This document shows positions 1-6,150 of a stretch of 6,150 bases of DNA, one piece after another. The stretch spans positions 1-6,150 of the forward strand of contig JAEOUL010000076.1 of NCBI GenBank assembly GCA_016839345.1, given 5' to 3'. How positions within the stretch are numbered: position 1 is the first letter of the stretch; every line of letters begins with the position of its first letter. The translations under genes were made by a program, and so were the position numbers. Under the pieces are notes generated by a model, which worked only from the letters and a program-made list of their open reading frames with translations, was not told the origin of the DNA and searched no databases. The stretch is from Candidatus Thorarchaeota archaeon (lineage in GTDB: Archaea > Asgardarchaeota > Thorarchaeia > Thorarchaeales > Thorarchaeaceae).

Positions 1-292
1 CGAAAAGCCGAGGCTCAACACCAGTCCATTCGGCATCACTTGAATAATTGAAATAGACCCAAAACGAGAACTGATAGTCAGTCCAACCATTGAAGATGTT
101 TGCGCCATTGGTGAAAGTGATATAGTTTCCAGAAATATCTTCGAAATATCTTGCACCGTCTATTTTCGCATCTTGCATGAATGTCGTTAGACCAGGTGAA
201 CCATTGTAGCCATTCTGGCTTGAGTCTCCTAGGAAGGCGCCGCTACCAGACTCTTCAGAGAGATGCCAAACACTTTCATAGCCTTCCCAAAT
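1..292 (-). other. LamG/concanavalin A-like domain, cut by the window edge
   Basis: From residue 656, IWEGYESVWHLSEESGSG, DSSQNGYNG, GARYFEDISGNYITF and YQFSFWVYFN follow the strand order of LamG-type lectin domains (a WHL strand, a D-S-S-x-N-x-Y-x-G turn, a G-x-x-x-F strand, then an F-S-F-W-V strand). About the first half to two thirds of a typical domain is present, and the rest lies before position 1. Confidence 0.8.
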
Positions 293-2257
293 GCTGTGTG
301 GGTTTTCTTGGCTGCTTGCGAATGGATCTCCATATGACATGGTTATTGTTGTGTCAGTTGAGGCAGAGAGCATAGGAACTTTCACCCAGGCCACAAGATG
401 CGCTTGAGTTGAACTGTAAGCGGGATCAAAGAGCTCTATTTCGTGGTCCAGCGTTTGTGAGCCAATCATGAACTTGATGTCCCGACCGTCGAGCTGAGCT
501 TTAGTCTTGAGATCCGCATCATAGATATCCACCAGAACAGGGAAGTTCTGCAGGTCGGAGCTCACCTTAGTATGGTCGATTGTGAGAGTCTTGCTATCTA
601 TGCAGTAGATTGTATCTTCAGCTTTAGGTATCGCAAAATCCACAAATAGTCTCTCCAGATCTTCACCACTGGAGTCGCCAGAACCTTTTATTTGAACATA
701 ATTTTGGTATTCATTTCCATACATGTAGTCAAGCATTAGGCAAATGTAATTGCCGCTTGACCATCCAGGTCTCGAGATGACTTCTTGAACGAGTGGTGAA
801 ATGTCTGGAGATCTATATCGTTCGTCTGGATTCCACGGATCTAATGTCCATACAATGCTTTCTCCGCTCCAGTCGTATCTGTCCTCCAGATGCGGCAAAC
901 CAGTCGTGAACGGTGTGACATTGTCTGCCTGAACTACATATATCCGGATGCCAATCATACTCCCGAGTCGACTGTATGCTTCTATCTCGAGATGCGCTGA
1001 AGAAATGCTTGCTCCTTGAGGAATATCAAGTGGGAATTGCATGCCTACTTTGTACTTTCCAGCACTAGTCCAATCTGCACCATATACACCCACTCGAAGT
1101 GGTTGACCCACAAGACCACTTGAATACTCGTCAGCGCAGTCTCTGTGATCGCTGGTATCGTCAGGCACGTATGGCGAAACACTACTTGAAACGGAACCGC
1201 TGATTAGTGTCTGATTTGCTTTCAAACCTATCTGTTCTGGGAAGGGTCGTGCCTCAAAAATAACCTCAATTTCATCCAGGAAAAATCGATTATTGATATT
1301 AGATGGTGAATTACCTGAGTAATCTGTGCCAATACCAATATCAAGTGAAACTGTGCCAGGGATGATCATATTTGCAAAAACAGCTGCTGGGATTTCAACA
1401 ACCCCTTCAATCCACTGGTCTGTTGTATATCCACTACTAAACACTCTAAACTTCTCTCTGTAGCCGCCTACTTCCACAAACAGATAGAATATATCATTCA
1501 TCACCTGACTACTTGGTACCCTATGATAGAATCGGACTTCACAGGAATATACATCTCTCCATGGTAATTGTAAGCTTTGACTTAGATACAACTTCATATT
1601 AGGACTAAGCGGAGTGCCTATTGAGATAAGTGCGCTTGGCCGCCATCCCATTGAACCTTCTCTACCACTACCAGCTGCAGTGTACCAGTATAATCCACCA
1701 TGTGTTGGGTGACTTGTCGAATCCCCACTCTTCAATAATGACCAGGAATCTGGAACATTGAAGACCTCCGAGTTCCATGGTGAACCTGACAATATATGCC
1801 GTTCTCCGTGATAATCATCAAGAAGACCATTCCTCAAAGGTCTGAATTCTGTTGATATATATTCCAAAGATCCACTGAGACCATTTCCAGTCCATCCTGA
1901 TGGTGCATGAATTGAAACTGGTTGTGGAGTTGACGGATCCACAAATACAAGACCTTGGGTATCATTAGAAAATCTACCATCAAACGTTACTTGTTGAGCA
2001 GCTCCTGATGAACTGTATGCTTGCTGTCCTTCGGCAAGTCCAAACAGATTTTGTGAAGTTCCATTGGAAAGATCATTATAATCTAGATTAGAGTGGCTTT
2101 GATTGAAACTTACAGGGGAGCAGAAAATCAGAATGATTATACATGGTATAATGGTTCTGTACAAAGTGTGTTTACGACCTCTTGTCAAGCTCTTACAACT
2201 GAACAGTTGCTTTAGTTGGAATACTTCAAGTCTTTTGGAAGCGTCTGCCAAACTCAC
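1..2257 (-). CDS. Secreted or anchored multidomain protein: jelly-roll, CBM96/DNRLRE-like, DUF2341, LamG-type lectin (3' partial)
   Basis: The frame is open from GTG at 2257 to position 1 without a stop, giving 752 visible residues. The GTG start is chosen because GGAGGTGA lies 6 bases upstream and the start overlaps the preceding stop as GTGA. Residues 36-51 (TIIPCIIILIFCSPVS) follow a basic region (RGRK) and act as signal peptide or anchor. Residues 52-110 are a Ser/Asn/Gln-rich linker. Residues about 165-337 look like a jelly-roll sandwich ending in FFLDEIEVIFEA. Residues about 370-542 resemble CBM96/DNRLRE domains, with ISSAHLEIEA and the typical VQEVISRPGWSSGNYICLML segment. Residues about 555-645 match DUF2341 (NFPVLVDIYDADL, LDGRDIKF, DHEIELFD, AWVKVP, ITMSYGD). 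From about 656, SIWEGYESVWHLSE opens a LamG/concanavalin A-like domain, cut at SFWVYFN and beyond. DUF2341 followed by LamG is a common order in surface proteins. Glycan binding is likely by family; no hydrolase or protease domain is visible in this portion. Confidence 0.92.
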   Translation of the reverse strand, partial: MSLADASKRLEVFQLKQLFSCKSLTRGRKHTLYRTIIPCIIILIFCSPVSFNQSHSNLDYNDLSNGTSQNLFGLAEGQQAYSSSGAAQQVTFDGRFSNDTQGLVFVDPSTPQPVSIHAPSGWTGNGLSGSLEYISTEFRPLRNGLLDDYHGERHILSGSPWNSEVFNVPDSWSLLKSGDSTSHPTHGGLYWYTAAGSGREGSMGWRPSALISIGTPLSPNMKLYLSQSLQLPWRDVYSCEVRFYHRVPSSQVMNDIFYLFVEVGGYREKFRVFSSGYTTDQWIEGVVEIPAAVFANMIIPGTVSLDIGIGTDYSGNSPSNINNRFFLDEIEVIFEARPFPEQIGLKANQTLISGSVSSSVSPYVPDDTSDHRDCADEYSSGLVGQPLRVGVYGADWTSAGKYKVGMQFPLDIPQGASISSAHLEIEAYSRLGSMIGIRIYVVQADNVTPFTTGLPHLEDRYDWSGESIVWTLDPWNPDERYRSPDISPLVQEVISRPGWSSGNYICLMLDYMYGNEYQNYVQIKGSGDSSGEDLERLFVDFAIPKAEDTIYCIDSKTLTIDHTKVSSDLQNFPVLVDIYDADLKTKAQLDGRDIKFMIGSQTLDHEIELFDPAYSSTQAHLVAWVKVPMLSASTDTTITMSYGDPFASSQENPHSIWEGYESVWHLSEESGSGAFLGDSSQNGYNGSPGLTTFMQDAKIDGARYFEDISGNYITFTNGANIFNGWTDYQFSFWVYFNYSSDAEWTGVEPRLF
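323..595 (-). other. DUF2341 domain
   Basis: Residues about 555-645 carry the hallmark strands: SSDLQNFPVLVDIYDADL, then AQLDGRDIKFMIG, DHEIELFD, AHLVAWVKVPMLSAS and TTITMSYGDP. The size of about 90 residues fits the family. The function of DUF2341 is not established; it is often found directly before LamG domains in archaeal and bacterial surface proteins, as here. Confidence 0.85.
632..1150 (-). other. CBM96/DNRLRE-like domain in the DUF2341/LamG protein
   Basis: Residues about 370-542 show the order expected of this beta-sandwich family: a strand leading into FPLDIPQGASISSAHLEIEA, then a strand IGIRIYVVQADN, a DWSGESIVWTLDPWNP segment corresponding to the Trp-rich loop of the family, then DISPLVQEVISRPGWSSGN and a final strand LERLFVDFA. 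Members of the family bind polysaccharides in some characterised cases; the ligand here is unknown. Assignment rests on pattern memory, not on a profile search. Confidence 0.6.
2105..2152 (-). other. Signal peptide or N-terminal anchor of the DUF2341/LamG protein
   Basis: Residues 36-51 form a short hydrophobic core after a long, basic N-region of about 35 residues (KSLTRGRKH just before it). The core is followed by the polar NQSHSN stretch, typical of the start of a mature secreted chain. No clear signal peptidase I site and no proper lipobox (LIFC has Phe before Cys) are seen, so cleavage versus retention as an anchor is undecided. Confidence 0.65.
2254..2257 (-). other. GTGA stop/start overlap joining the two genes
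   Basis: On the minus strand, GTGA holds the GTG start of the downstream gene (2257-2255) and the TGA stop of the upstream gene (2256-2254). Such 4-base overlaps with an embedded Shine-Dalgarno box indicate an operon with translational coupling or reinitiation. The coupling itself is inferred. Confidence 0.85.
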
Positions 2258-5200
2258 TTGTCTTCACCTCCTTTCCCAAGGATGCTCCTCAGAAGTTCTT
2301 CCGCGAGTTCCCTTGGAAGTTCACGTGTCTGCTCCATAATTGTTGCAAGTTCACTTCCTGTAATGCCAGCATCCATCAATCGTTGACGTATTTCCTTCAG
2401 TTCATCTTCACTAAGCATATCTAGGGAATCGACATCCTCAAACTCAACAGGTTCTGGAAGCCCTTCATCTAGGTCTTCTACTTTCCTCAGTTCGATTCTT
2501 TCCTCCACACGCTTTGGTTCAGTAACCTTCTCAATCTCCTCCCCAGCCAAAACAGCGCGAGCTTGAGCTGCTGTTTCTTCCAAGATCATCTCCATCGACT
2601 TTCGCTCGACTCGTGCCTGCTTGATTGCCTCTTGGTTGATTACCTCCTTGACAAAGTTCACCTGCTCGCTCAGTTTCATCTTTGAAACATCTAACTTGAA
2701 GTCATCAAGCTCTTCAGGTGTCAGCTTTGATAGGATCGATAATTGAATAAGCAGTTCCTCTATTTCAGGAACATCAGTAGTAATAGCCTCACTAGGCATA
2801 CTCGAAGCTATTTTCGTAATGCCAATAGGTGCTGCAATATCGTTGAACAGGTCTGCTATGATTTCTTGTCTACTGGGGACATTATCAGGAGCTACCGGAA
2901 TCTTTCCTTTACTAATGGTTCTTACCATCTTTCTGATTTCCCGTAGCCGTTTTGGTACACTGAACAATCTAGTCCATAAAACAGCTCCAGCAAAAAGGAC
3001 CAGTCCAATGGGCACACCGAATATTATTACTCGTTCAACTAGGATGTTAAAATCAGATGGCTCTACTGAAATTGCTATGAACTCACTTGCAGACTCGTAA
3101 TTCTCTTTTGAGATGATAATTGAAATAATAGCTGAACCCTGTGTCCATTCAGACTCTATTCTGATTTCATACCAACCAGGTCTTAAGGGGTCTGATTGGT
3201 TGAATGAAACAATCACATAACGAGGATTCAAACTTGTTGCATTAATTGAGCCTCCCGTTATGCCCTCCCCTGCGTGACCAGTCCAATTGTCATAATAGAA
3301 TACCCAAATGGTGTATAGATCGTTATAACTCATAGTCACAGAATCTGGTCCTTCGATTTGCAGTCCCGTCGGAACATCTATGATTGTGATCTGGATATTG
3401 ACAGTCGCTTTACTCCAATTGGCCAGGTACAGGCTTAGAACCAATCGATACGGTATTGCACTTACTTCCCAACGTGTAGTGTCAAGCAAAAGACTGTAAT
3501 TTCCGAATGCAAGTTCTTCAATAAGGAGATACTCTACATCAAGAAGAGTAGAACCAAGAATCACTCCTGTCAACTCAGTTGCACCTGGTAAACCCCTGTT
3601 GTACCATGTGTCGTTGTAGAACAGAATTATTGGAAGAATATCTCCATATGGAACCTGTAGGTCCAGAACATCGTTTTCTATCTGATTAATTGAAGGTGCA
3701 AAAACATTGATTGATGTTGGTACTTCTTTAACATTGAGCGTGAAAACTCCTGTGCCTGTCTTGTAATTATCCATTAGAAAACGAACAGAAACAGGATAGA
3801 TTCCAGGTTTTACCAACGATGTGTTTATGAAAATCCGGTAGGTTCCATTGTTGATATATTGGAAAATACTCTCAGTGCCATTCCAATCGATGATAATATT
3901 AGCTCCTGCAATTCCTCGATCAAACAAGAGGTCCCAATAGGTAAGATTAACCCAGCCTGTCCAACCCCATATCTTCGGACTCAGATATGTGGAGTCTACT
4001 GAAGTTTCTATTGGCTCAATTATGAGGGTAGTAAGATTACTCGAATACGCAAACATCCCAATATTGGGATACGCTGTAATTCTAAGTGTGTAAGTGGATG
4101 CGCTATAGTCAGATGTATCAAAGTCGAAGTAGAAATATCCTAGTCCGCCAATTGCTGTTCCATTCAGAAATTCACCAGTGAACACTGTTCCTGAGAGAGA
4201 CCATGTCACAGTACAATTGGCAATACCTGTTGACAATGGATAGGATAAATTCAGTGAAGGCGCAAGAACATATACTCCTATTCGAATCGTGTCTGACCAG
4301 TTGAAGGTTCGAGTATTATAGGTGGAGGTGAGTGCGTCAAGCCAAACAACCGTTGGAATCTGCTCGATTGTTACAGTCGCAGAGCTAGTTGCTATAAGGT
4401 AATTTGTTCTTCTTGCTGTTATAGTGAGGACATAATCTCCAACAAATAGATCATCGGTGGCAACGAATCCGGCATAATATCCATCCATTCCTGGAACTGG
4501 AGATAGAAACATGGTCTGGGGACCTTGTGCTTGGTAGCTTACTTCAATTGTTGCACCCAATAACGGAGTATTGCTGTATGTGTTATTGACAAAGACGGTG
4601 ATGTTTACTGGACTGCCTTTGAAAACAACTGGCTGTGCATCACTAACAAGTATCATTCCAATAGGCAATTTTAGCACATTCACTGGGAGTTGTCTTGTTA
4701 TCGTGACATAATTCTTGAGAGTGGCTGTAATTGATATAACATAAGTTGTAGCAACAGCAAGGTTTCCTGTATCAACAGTGATAGAGTAATTTCCTGGATC
4801 CAGTATCACTTCAGTAAGACTACCACTAAGAACTCCAAACTGATAAACAAGCGAGGCTCCAGATATGAGGATGTTATCTCGAGTATTATTGAATAGCGCC
4901 CAAATTGATACATCTTCACCCCAATAAACATCTGGAACTGTTTGAGGCAGAATAAGTCCTGTTAGTATGCTCTGGATTTGAACTGGTACAGATATGTCCG
5001 AGATGAAGTAGTCACTTACCTGGGCACCAACTACCAGTGTATAAAGACCGGCATCAAGACTTGCTGTTGTTAGTGTTATATTGTACAAGCCTGGTCCAAT
5101 TGATGTATAATCTGGCGTATATCCAACGTCTGGCCAAGTTATTGTCAGAGTTGCGCCACTAATCGATGCATTGGCTGCATCCTTGTCAACAAGCTCTACA

Positions 5201-6150
5201 ATGACATAGGTTTCCTCACCATAATATGTGATTGGTTGAAGAACTTCATTCAGCTCTCCTTGACGGGGTCTGATTTGAAATGGAACTTGTATCTGGACTG
5301 TCTGGTAGTCTGAGAAGGATAGTGTAATTATGAGCGCATTGGTCCCAGTCGCACCTGCATCTGAACAATCCACGATCAACTCGTATACGCCCGGCGAGAT
5401 TGGAGTTATACTCCATGTTGCAGGTCCGGACGCATTCGTCTTGTATATCACCGAGAATGAGCTTTCTGCTCCAGTAATAGGAATTGCATGGTCTAAGTCC
5501 CGAAGGTTCAAGACGACAGAAACATTGTCATTTACAGGCACAGTTGAGGGGTCGGGCTCTTCATTTTCGAGCTGCGCTTGAATAAGTCGGACTGCTCCCT
5601 GAAGGTAAATTATTGATGTATTTCTATAGAATGGTTCAAGTGTGGGGTTCCATTGTAGACGTAATGAGAATGTGAAGGTTCCAGTACCACCAAGACTTGT
5701 AGTGCCAACAAGGATTGAATAATTGCCACCATTTCGAAAGACCCAGTAATCAACACCCTCAACGAGTCCGCTCGGACTCAGACAATCGAATATTACGATT
5801 GCATCATATATTTCAGCACCAGTTGTATCATCCACGTATGTGAATCTGAGTGTCATATTGTCATGTATTGGGGTCGTTGGTGCTACATCACGAATAACTA
5901 TCCCGATTCTGTTGACAACAGTCACCCAGGCTGATGCCCGACCGTCTGTATAGTATGGGGCAACATTGTTTTGCCAATCCACATAGAAGGTGATGTTCCA
6001 GTTACTGATTAATCCAACAAATAATCTAGATGAGTTGATGGAAACCTTGTAACTGGCTCCCAGGTCAATCATGGAGAAGTCATTACTCTGTAACGGAGCT
6101 CCTTTGCTATATATCAACAATTGATCTTTGCTGAGTTGGATTGCCTGTCC
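2254..6150 (-). CDS. Giant type I membrane surface protein with tandem Ig-like repeats and a cytoplasmic helical tail (5' partial)
   Basis: The frame is open from the right window edge to a TGA at 2256-2254, giving 1298 visible codons. Residues here are counted from the TTG at 6120, which is probably not the start: ten open codons precede it, no Shine-Dalgarno box lies before it and no signal peptide follows. The true N-terminus is therefore outside the window. Residues 1-70 are a partial unit. Residues 71-1020 form nine divergent beta-sandwich units of about 100-115 residues, each with a (I/L)xGA-type motif followed 20-31 residues later by GxY and hydrophobic alternating strands. V1031-T1050 is a single membrane helix followed by a basic cluster (RLFSVPKRLREIRKMVR), so the C-terminus should be cytoplasmic. 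Residues 1051-1288 are charged, helical and end in acidic segments. Only three cysteines (C113, C252, C635) occur outside, against 28 NxS/T sequons. No catalytic motif is visible. A role as adhesin, S-layer-associated stalk or receptor is inference; the exact ligand is unknown. Confidence 0.93.
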   Translation of the reverse strand, partial: GQAIQLSKDQLLIYSKGAPLQSNDFSMIDLGASYKVSINSSRLFVGLISNWNITFYVDWQNNVAPYYTDGRASAWVTVVNRIGIVIRDVAPTTPIHDNMTLRFTYVDDTTGAEIYDAIVIFDCLSPSGLVEGVDYWVFRNGGNYSILVGTTSLGGTGTFTFSLRLQWNPTLEPFYRNTSIIYLQGAVRLIQAQLENEEPDPSTVPVNDNVSVVLNLRDLDHAIPITGAESSFSVIYKTNASGPATWSITPISPGVYELIVDCSDAGATGTNALIITLSFSDYQTVQIQVPFQIRPRQGELNEVLQPITYYGEETYVIVELVDKDAANASISGATLTITWPDVGYTPDYTSIGPGLYNITLTTASLDAGLYTLVVGAQVSDYFISDISVPVQIQSILTGLILPQTVPDVYWGEDVSIWALFNNTRDNILISGASLVYQFGVLSGSLTEVILDPGNYSITVDTGNLAVATTYVISITATLKNYVTITRQLPVNVLKLPIGMILVSDAQPVVFKGSPVNITVFVNNTYSNTPLLGATIEVSYQAQGPQTMFLSPVPGMDGYYAGFVATDDLFVGDYVLTITARRTNYLIATSSATVTIEQIPTVVWLDALTSTYNTRTFNWSDTIRIGVYVLAPSLNLSYPLSTGIANCTVTWSLSGTVFTGEFLNGTAIGGLGYFYFDFDTSDYSASTYTLRITAYPNIGMFAYSSNLTTLIIEPIETSVDSTYLSPKIWGWTGWVNLTYWDLLFDRGIAGANIIIDWNGTESIFQYINNGTYRIFINTSLVKPGIYPVSVRFLMDNYKTGTGVFTLNVKEVPTSINVFAPSINQIENDVLDLQVPYGDILPIILFYNDTWYNRGLPGATELTGVILGSTLLDVEYLLIEELAFGNYSLLLDTTRWEVSAIPYRLVLSLYLANWSKATVNIQITIIDVPTGLQIEGPDSVTMSYNDLYTIWVFYYDNWTGHAGEGITGGSINATSLNPRYVIVSFNQSDPLRPGWYEIRIESEWTQGSAIISIIISKENYESASEFIAISVEPSDFNILVERVIIFGVPIGLVLFAGAVLWTRLFSVPKRLREIRKMVRTISKGKIPVAPDNVPSRQEIIADLFNDIAAPIGITKIASSMPSEAITTDVPEIEELLIQLSILSKLTPEELDDFKLDVSKMKLSEQVNFVKEVINQEAIKQARVERKSMEMILEETAAQARAVLAGEEIEKVTEPKRVEERIELRKVEDLDEGLPEPVEFEDVDSLDMLSEDELKEIRQRLMDAGITGSELATIMEQTRELPRELAEELLRSILGKGGEDK
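2257..2970 (-). other. Cytoplasmic charged helical tail domain of the Ig-repeat protein
   Basis: Residues 1051-1288 differ sharply from the ectodomain: rich in Glu, Lys, Arg, Leu and Ile, with no cysteine, no tryptophan after W1049 and no NxS/T sequon. In order they show a juxtamembrane basic helix, a conserved-looking stretch around SRQEIIADLFNDIAAPIGIT (1083-1102), a helical block starting at LTPEELDDFKLDVSKM (1133-1148), a Glu/Arg-rich linker with acidic patches (about 1193-1235), and a final helical block starting at LSEDELKEIRQRLMDAGI (1236-1253). I recall similar tails on Asgard archaeal surface proteins but cannot confirm this here. No kinase, histidine or known signalling motif is visible. 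It may bind a cytoplasmic protein. Confidence 0.75.
2264..2271 (-). promoter_or_regulatory. Shine-Dalgarno box of the downstream DUF2341/LamG gene
   Basis: The minus strand reads GGAGGTGA here, 6 bases before the GTG at 2257. It is an exact complement of TCACCTCC, the archaeal 16S rRNA anti-SD core. It lies within the last sense codons (K-G-G-E) of the upstream gene, so it fixes the GTG start over the alternative TTG at 2188, which has no comparable box. Confidence 0.85.
2971..3030 (-). other. Single transmembrane helix of the Ig-repeat protein
   Basis: Residues V1031-T1050 (VIIFGVPIGLVLFAGAVLWT) are continuously hydrophobic, and the following segment carries a dense run of Arg and Lys (R1051, K1057, R1058, R1060, R1063, K1064, R1067). 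By the positive-inside rule the repeats are outside and the C-terminal tail inside. It is the only clear membrane segment in the visible part. Confidence 0.9.
3061..5910 (-). repeat. Nine divergent protein-level Ig-like repeats in the ectodomain
   Basis: The repeat is visible in protein, not DNA. The GxY landmark falls at residues 132, 244, 344, 443, 547, 661, 759, 873 and 982 (TTG-based numbering; 661 and 547 are degenerate, GYF and GYY). Spacings are 98 to 114 residues. Each is preceded by a GA-type landmark at 101, 217, 322, 421, 522, 632, 739, 846 and 956 (632 and 956 are degenerate, GI and GG). Several units close with a strand such as PVQIQ, PVNVLKLP or LNVKEVP, which begins the next unit. 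Units are strongly diverged, so recent duplication is unlikely. The fold as Ig-like or macroglobulin-like beta-sandwich is inferred from the alternating pattern and length. Confidence 0.8.

Noticed and set aside
181..375. A 64-codon plus-strand reading frame
   Set aside because: It lies opposite the DUF2341/LamG coding frame, has no SD box or recognisable domain, and its composition is that of an antisense shadow.
2118..2129. Possible lipobox LIFC in the signal region of the DUF2341/LamG protein
   Set aside because: The residue before Cys is Phe, not Gly, Ala or Ser, and the Cys is still within the hydrophobic core, so lipidation is not supported.
2186..2188. TTG (residue 24) as an alternative start giving a more usual signal peptide
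   Set aside because: No SD-like sequence precedes it, whereas the GTG at 2257 has a complete GGAGGTGA box at good spacing and the typical GTGA overlap.
2103..2339. A 78-codon plus-strand reading frame across the gene junction
   Set aside because: It lies antisense to the end of one gene and the start of the next, both well supported. The predicted protein has no domain signal.
2743..3100. Two overlapping plus-strand reading frames of 67 and 93 codons
   Set aside because: They are antisense to the membrane helix and tail region. Their hydrophobic or basic look mirrors the opposite strand.
5330..5581. An 83-codon plus-strand reading frame
   Set aside because: It is antisense to the Ig-like repeat region, with no start signal or known domain.
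1..6150. CRISPR array, tRNA, rRNA, insertion sequence or DNA-level tandem repeats
   Set aside because: Nearly every base lies in two long open coding frames. No regularly spaced direct repeats, cloverleaf, transposase motif or terminal inverted repeat was seen by eye.

Overview
The window holds two large protein-coding genes, both on the minus strand and both cut by a window edge. They lie head to tail and overlap by 4 bases. No RNA gene, CRISPR array, mobile element, promoter or terminator can be supported, and apart from the genes there is essentially no free sequence. The promoter for the pair must lie beyond position 6150 and the end of the operon before position 1.

The organism is most likely an archaeon. 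The second gene is preceded by a full GGAGGTGA Shine-Dalgarno box, an exact complement of the TCACCTCC anti-SD core at the 3' end of archaeal 16S rRNA. The protein types also fit: long chains of disulfide-free Ig-like beta-sandwich repeats rich in N-glycosylation sequons, and DUF2341 plus LamG surface proteins. The cytoplasmic tail of the first protein resembles tails I recall from Asgard archaea, particularly Thorarchaeota. This is recollection rather than a search result, and lineage assignment below Archaea is tentative. Base composition is moderate, on the AT-rich side.

Layout, in transcription order from right to left. Positions 6150 to 2254 encode at least 1298 residues of a giant type I membrane protein: one partial and nine complete Ig-like repeats outside the cell, one membrane helix, and a charged helical tail of about 238 residues inside. 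Its start is beyond the window, because the frame is open through position 6150. Positions 2257 to 1 encode at least 752 residues of an exported protein: signal sequence or N-terminal anchor, a jelly-roll-like domain, a CBM96/DNRLRE-like domain, a DUF2341 domain, and the first part of a LamG-type lectin domain that runs off the window.

The GTGA stop/start overlap and the Shine-Dalgarno box inside the last codons of the first gene predict translational coupling. Together the genes look like a cell-surface module: a stalk-like receptor or adhesin able to connect the outside to the cytoplasm, and a co-expressed secreted partner with several putative glycan-binding domains. A direct partnership is inferred from gene order only.
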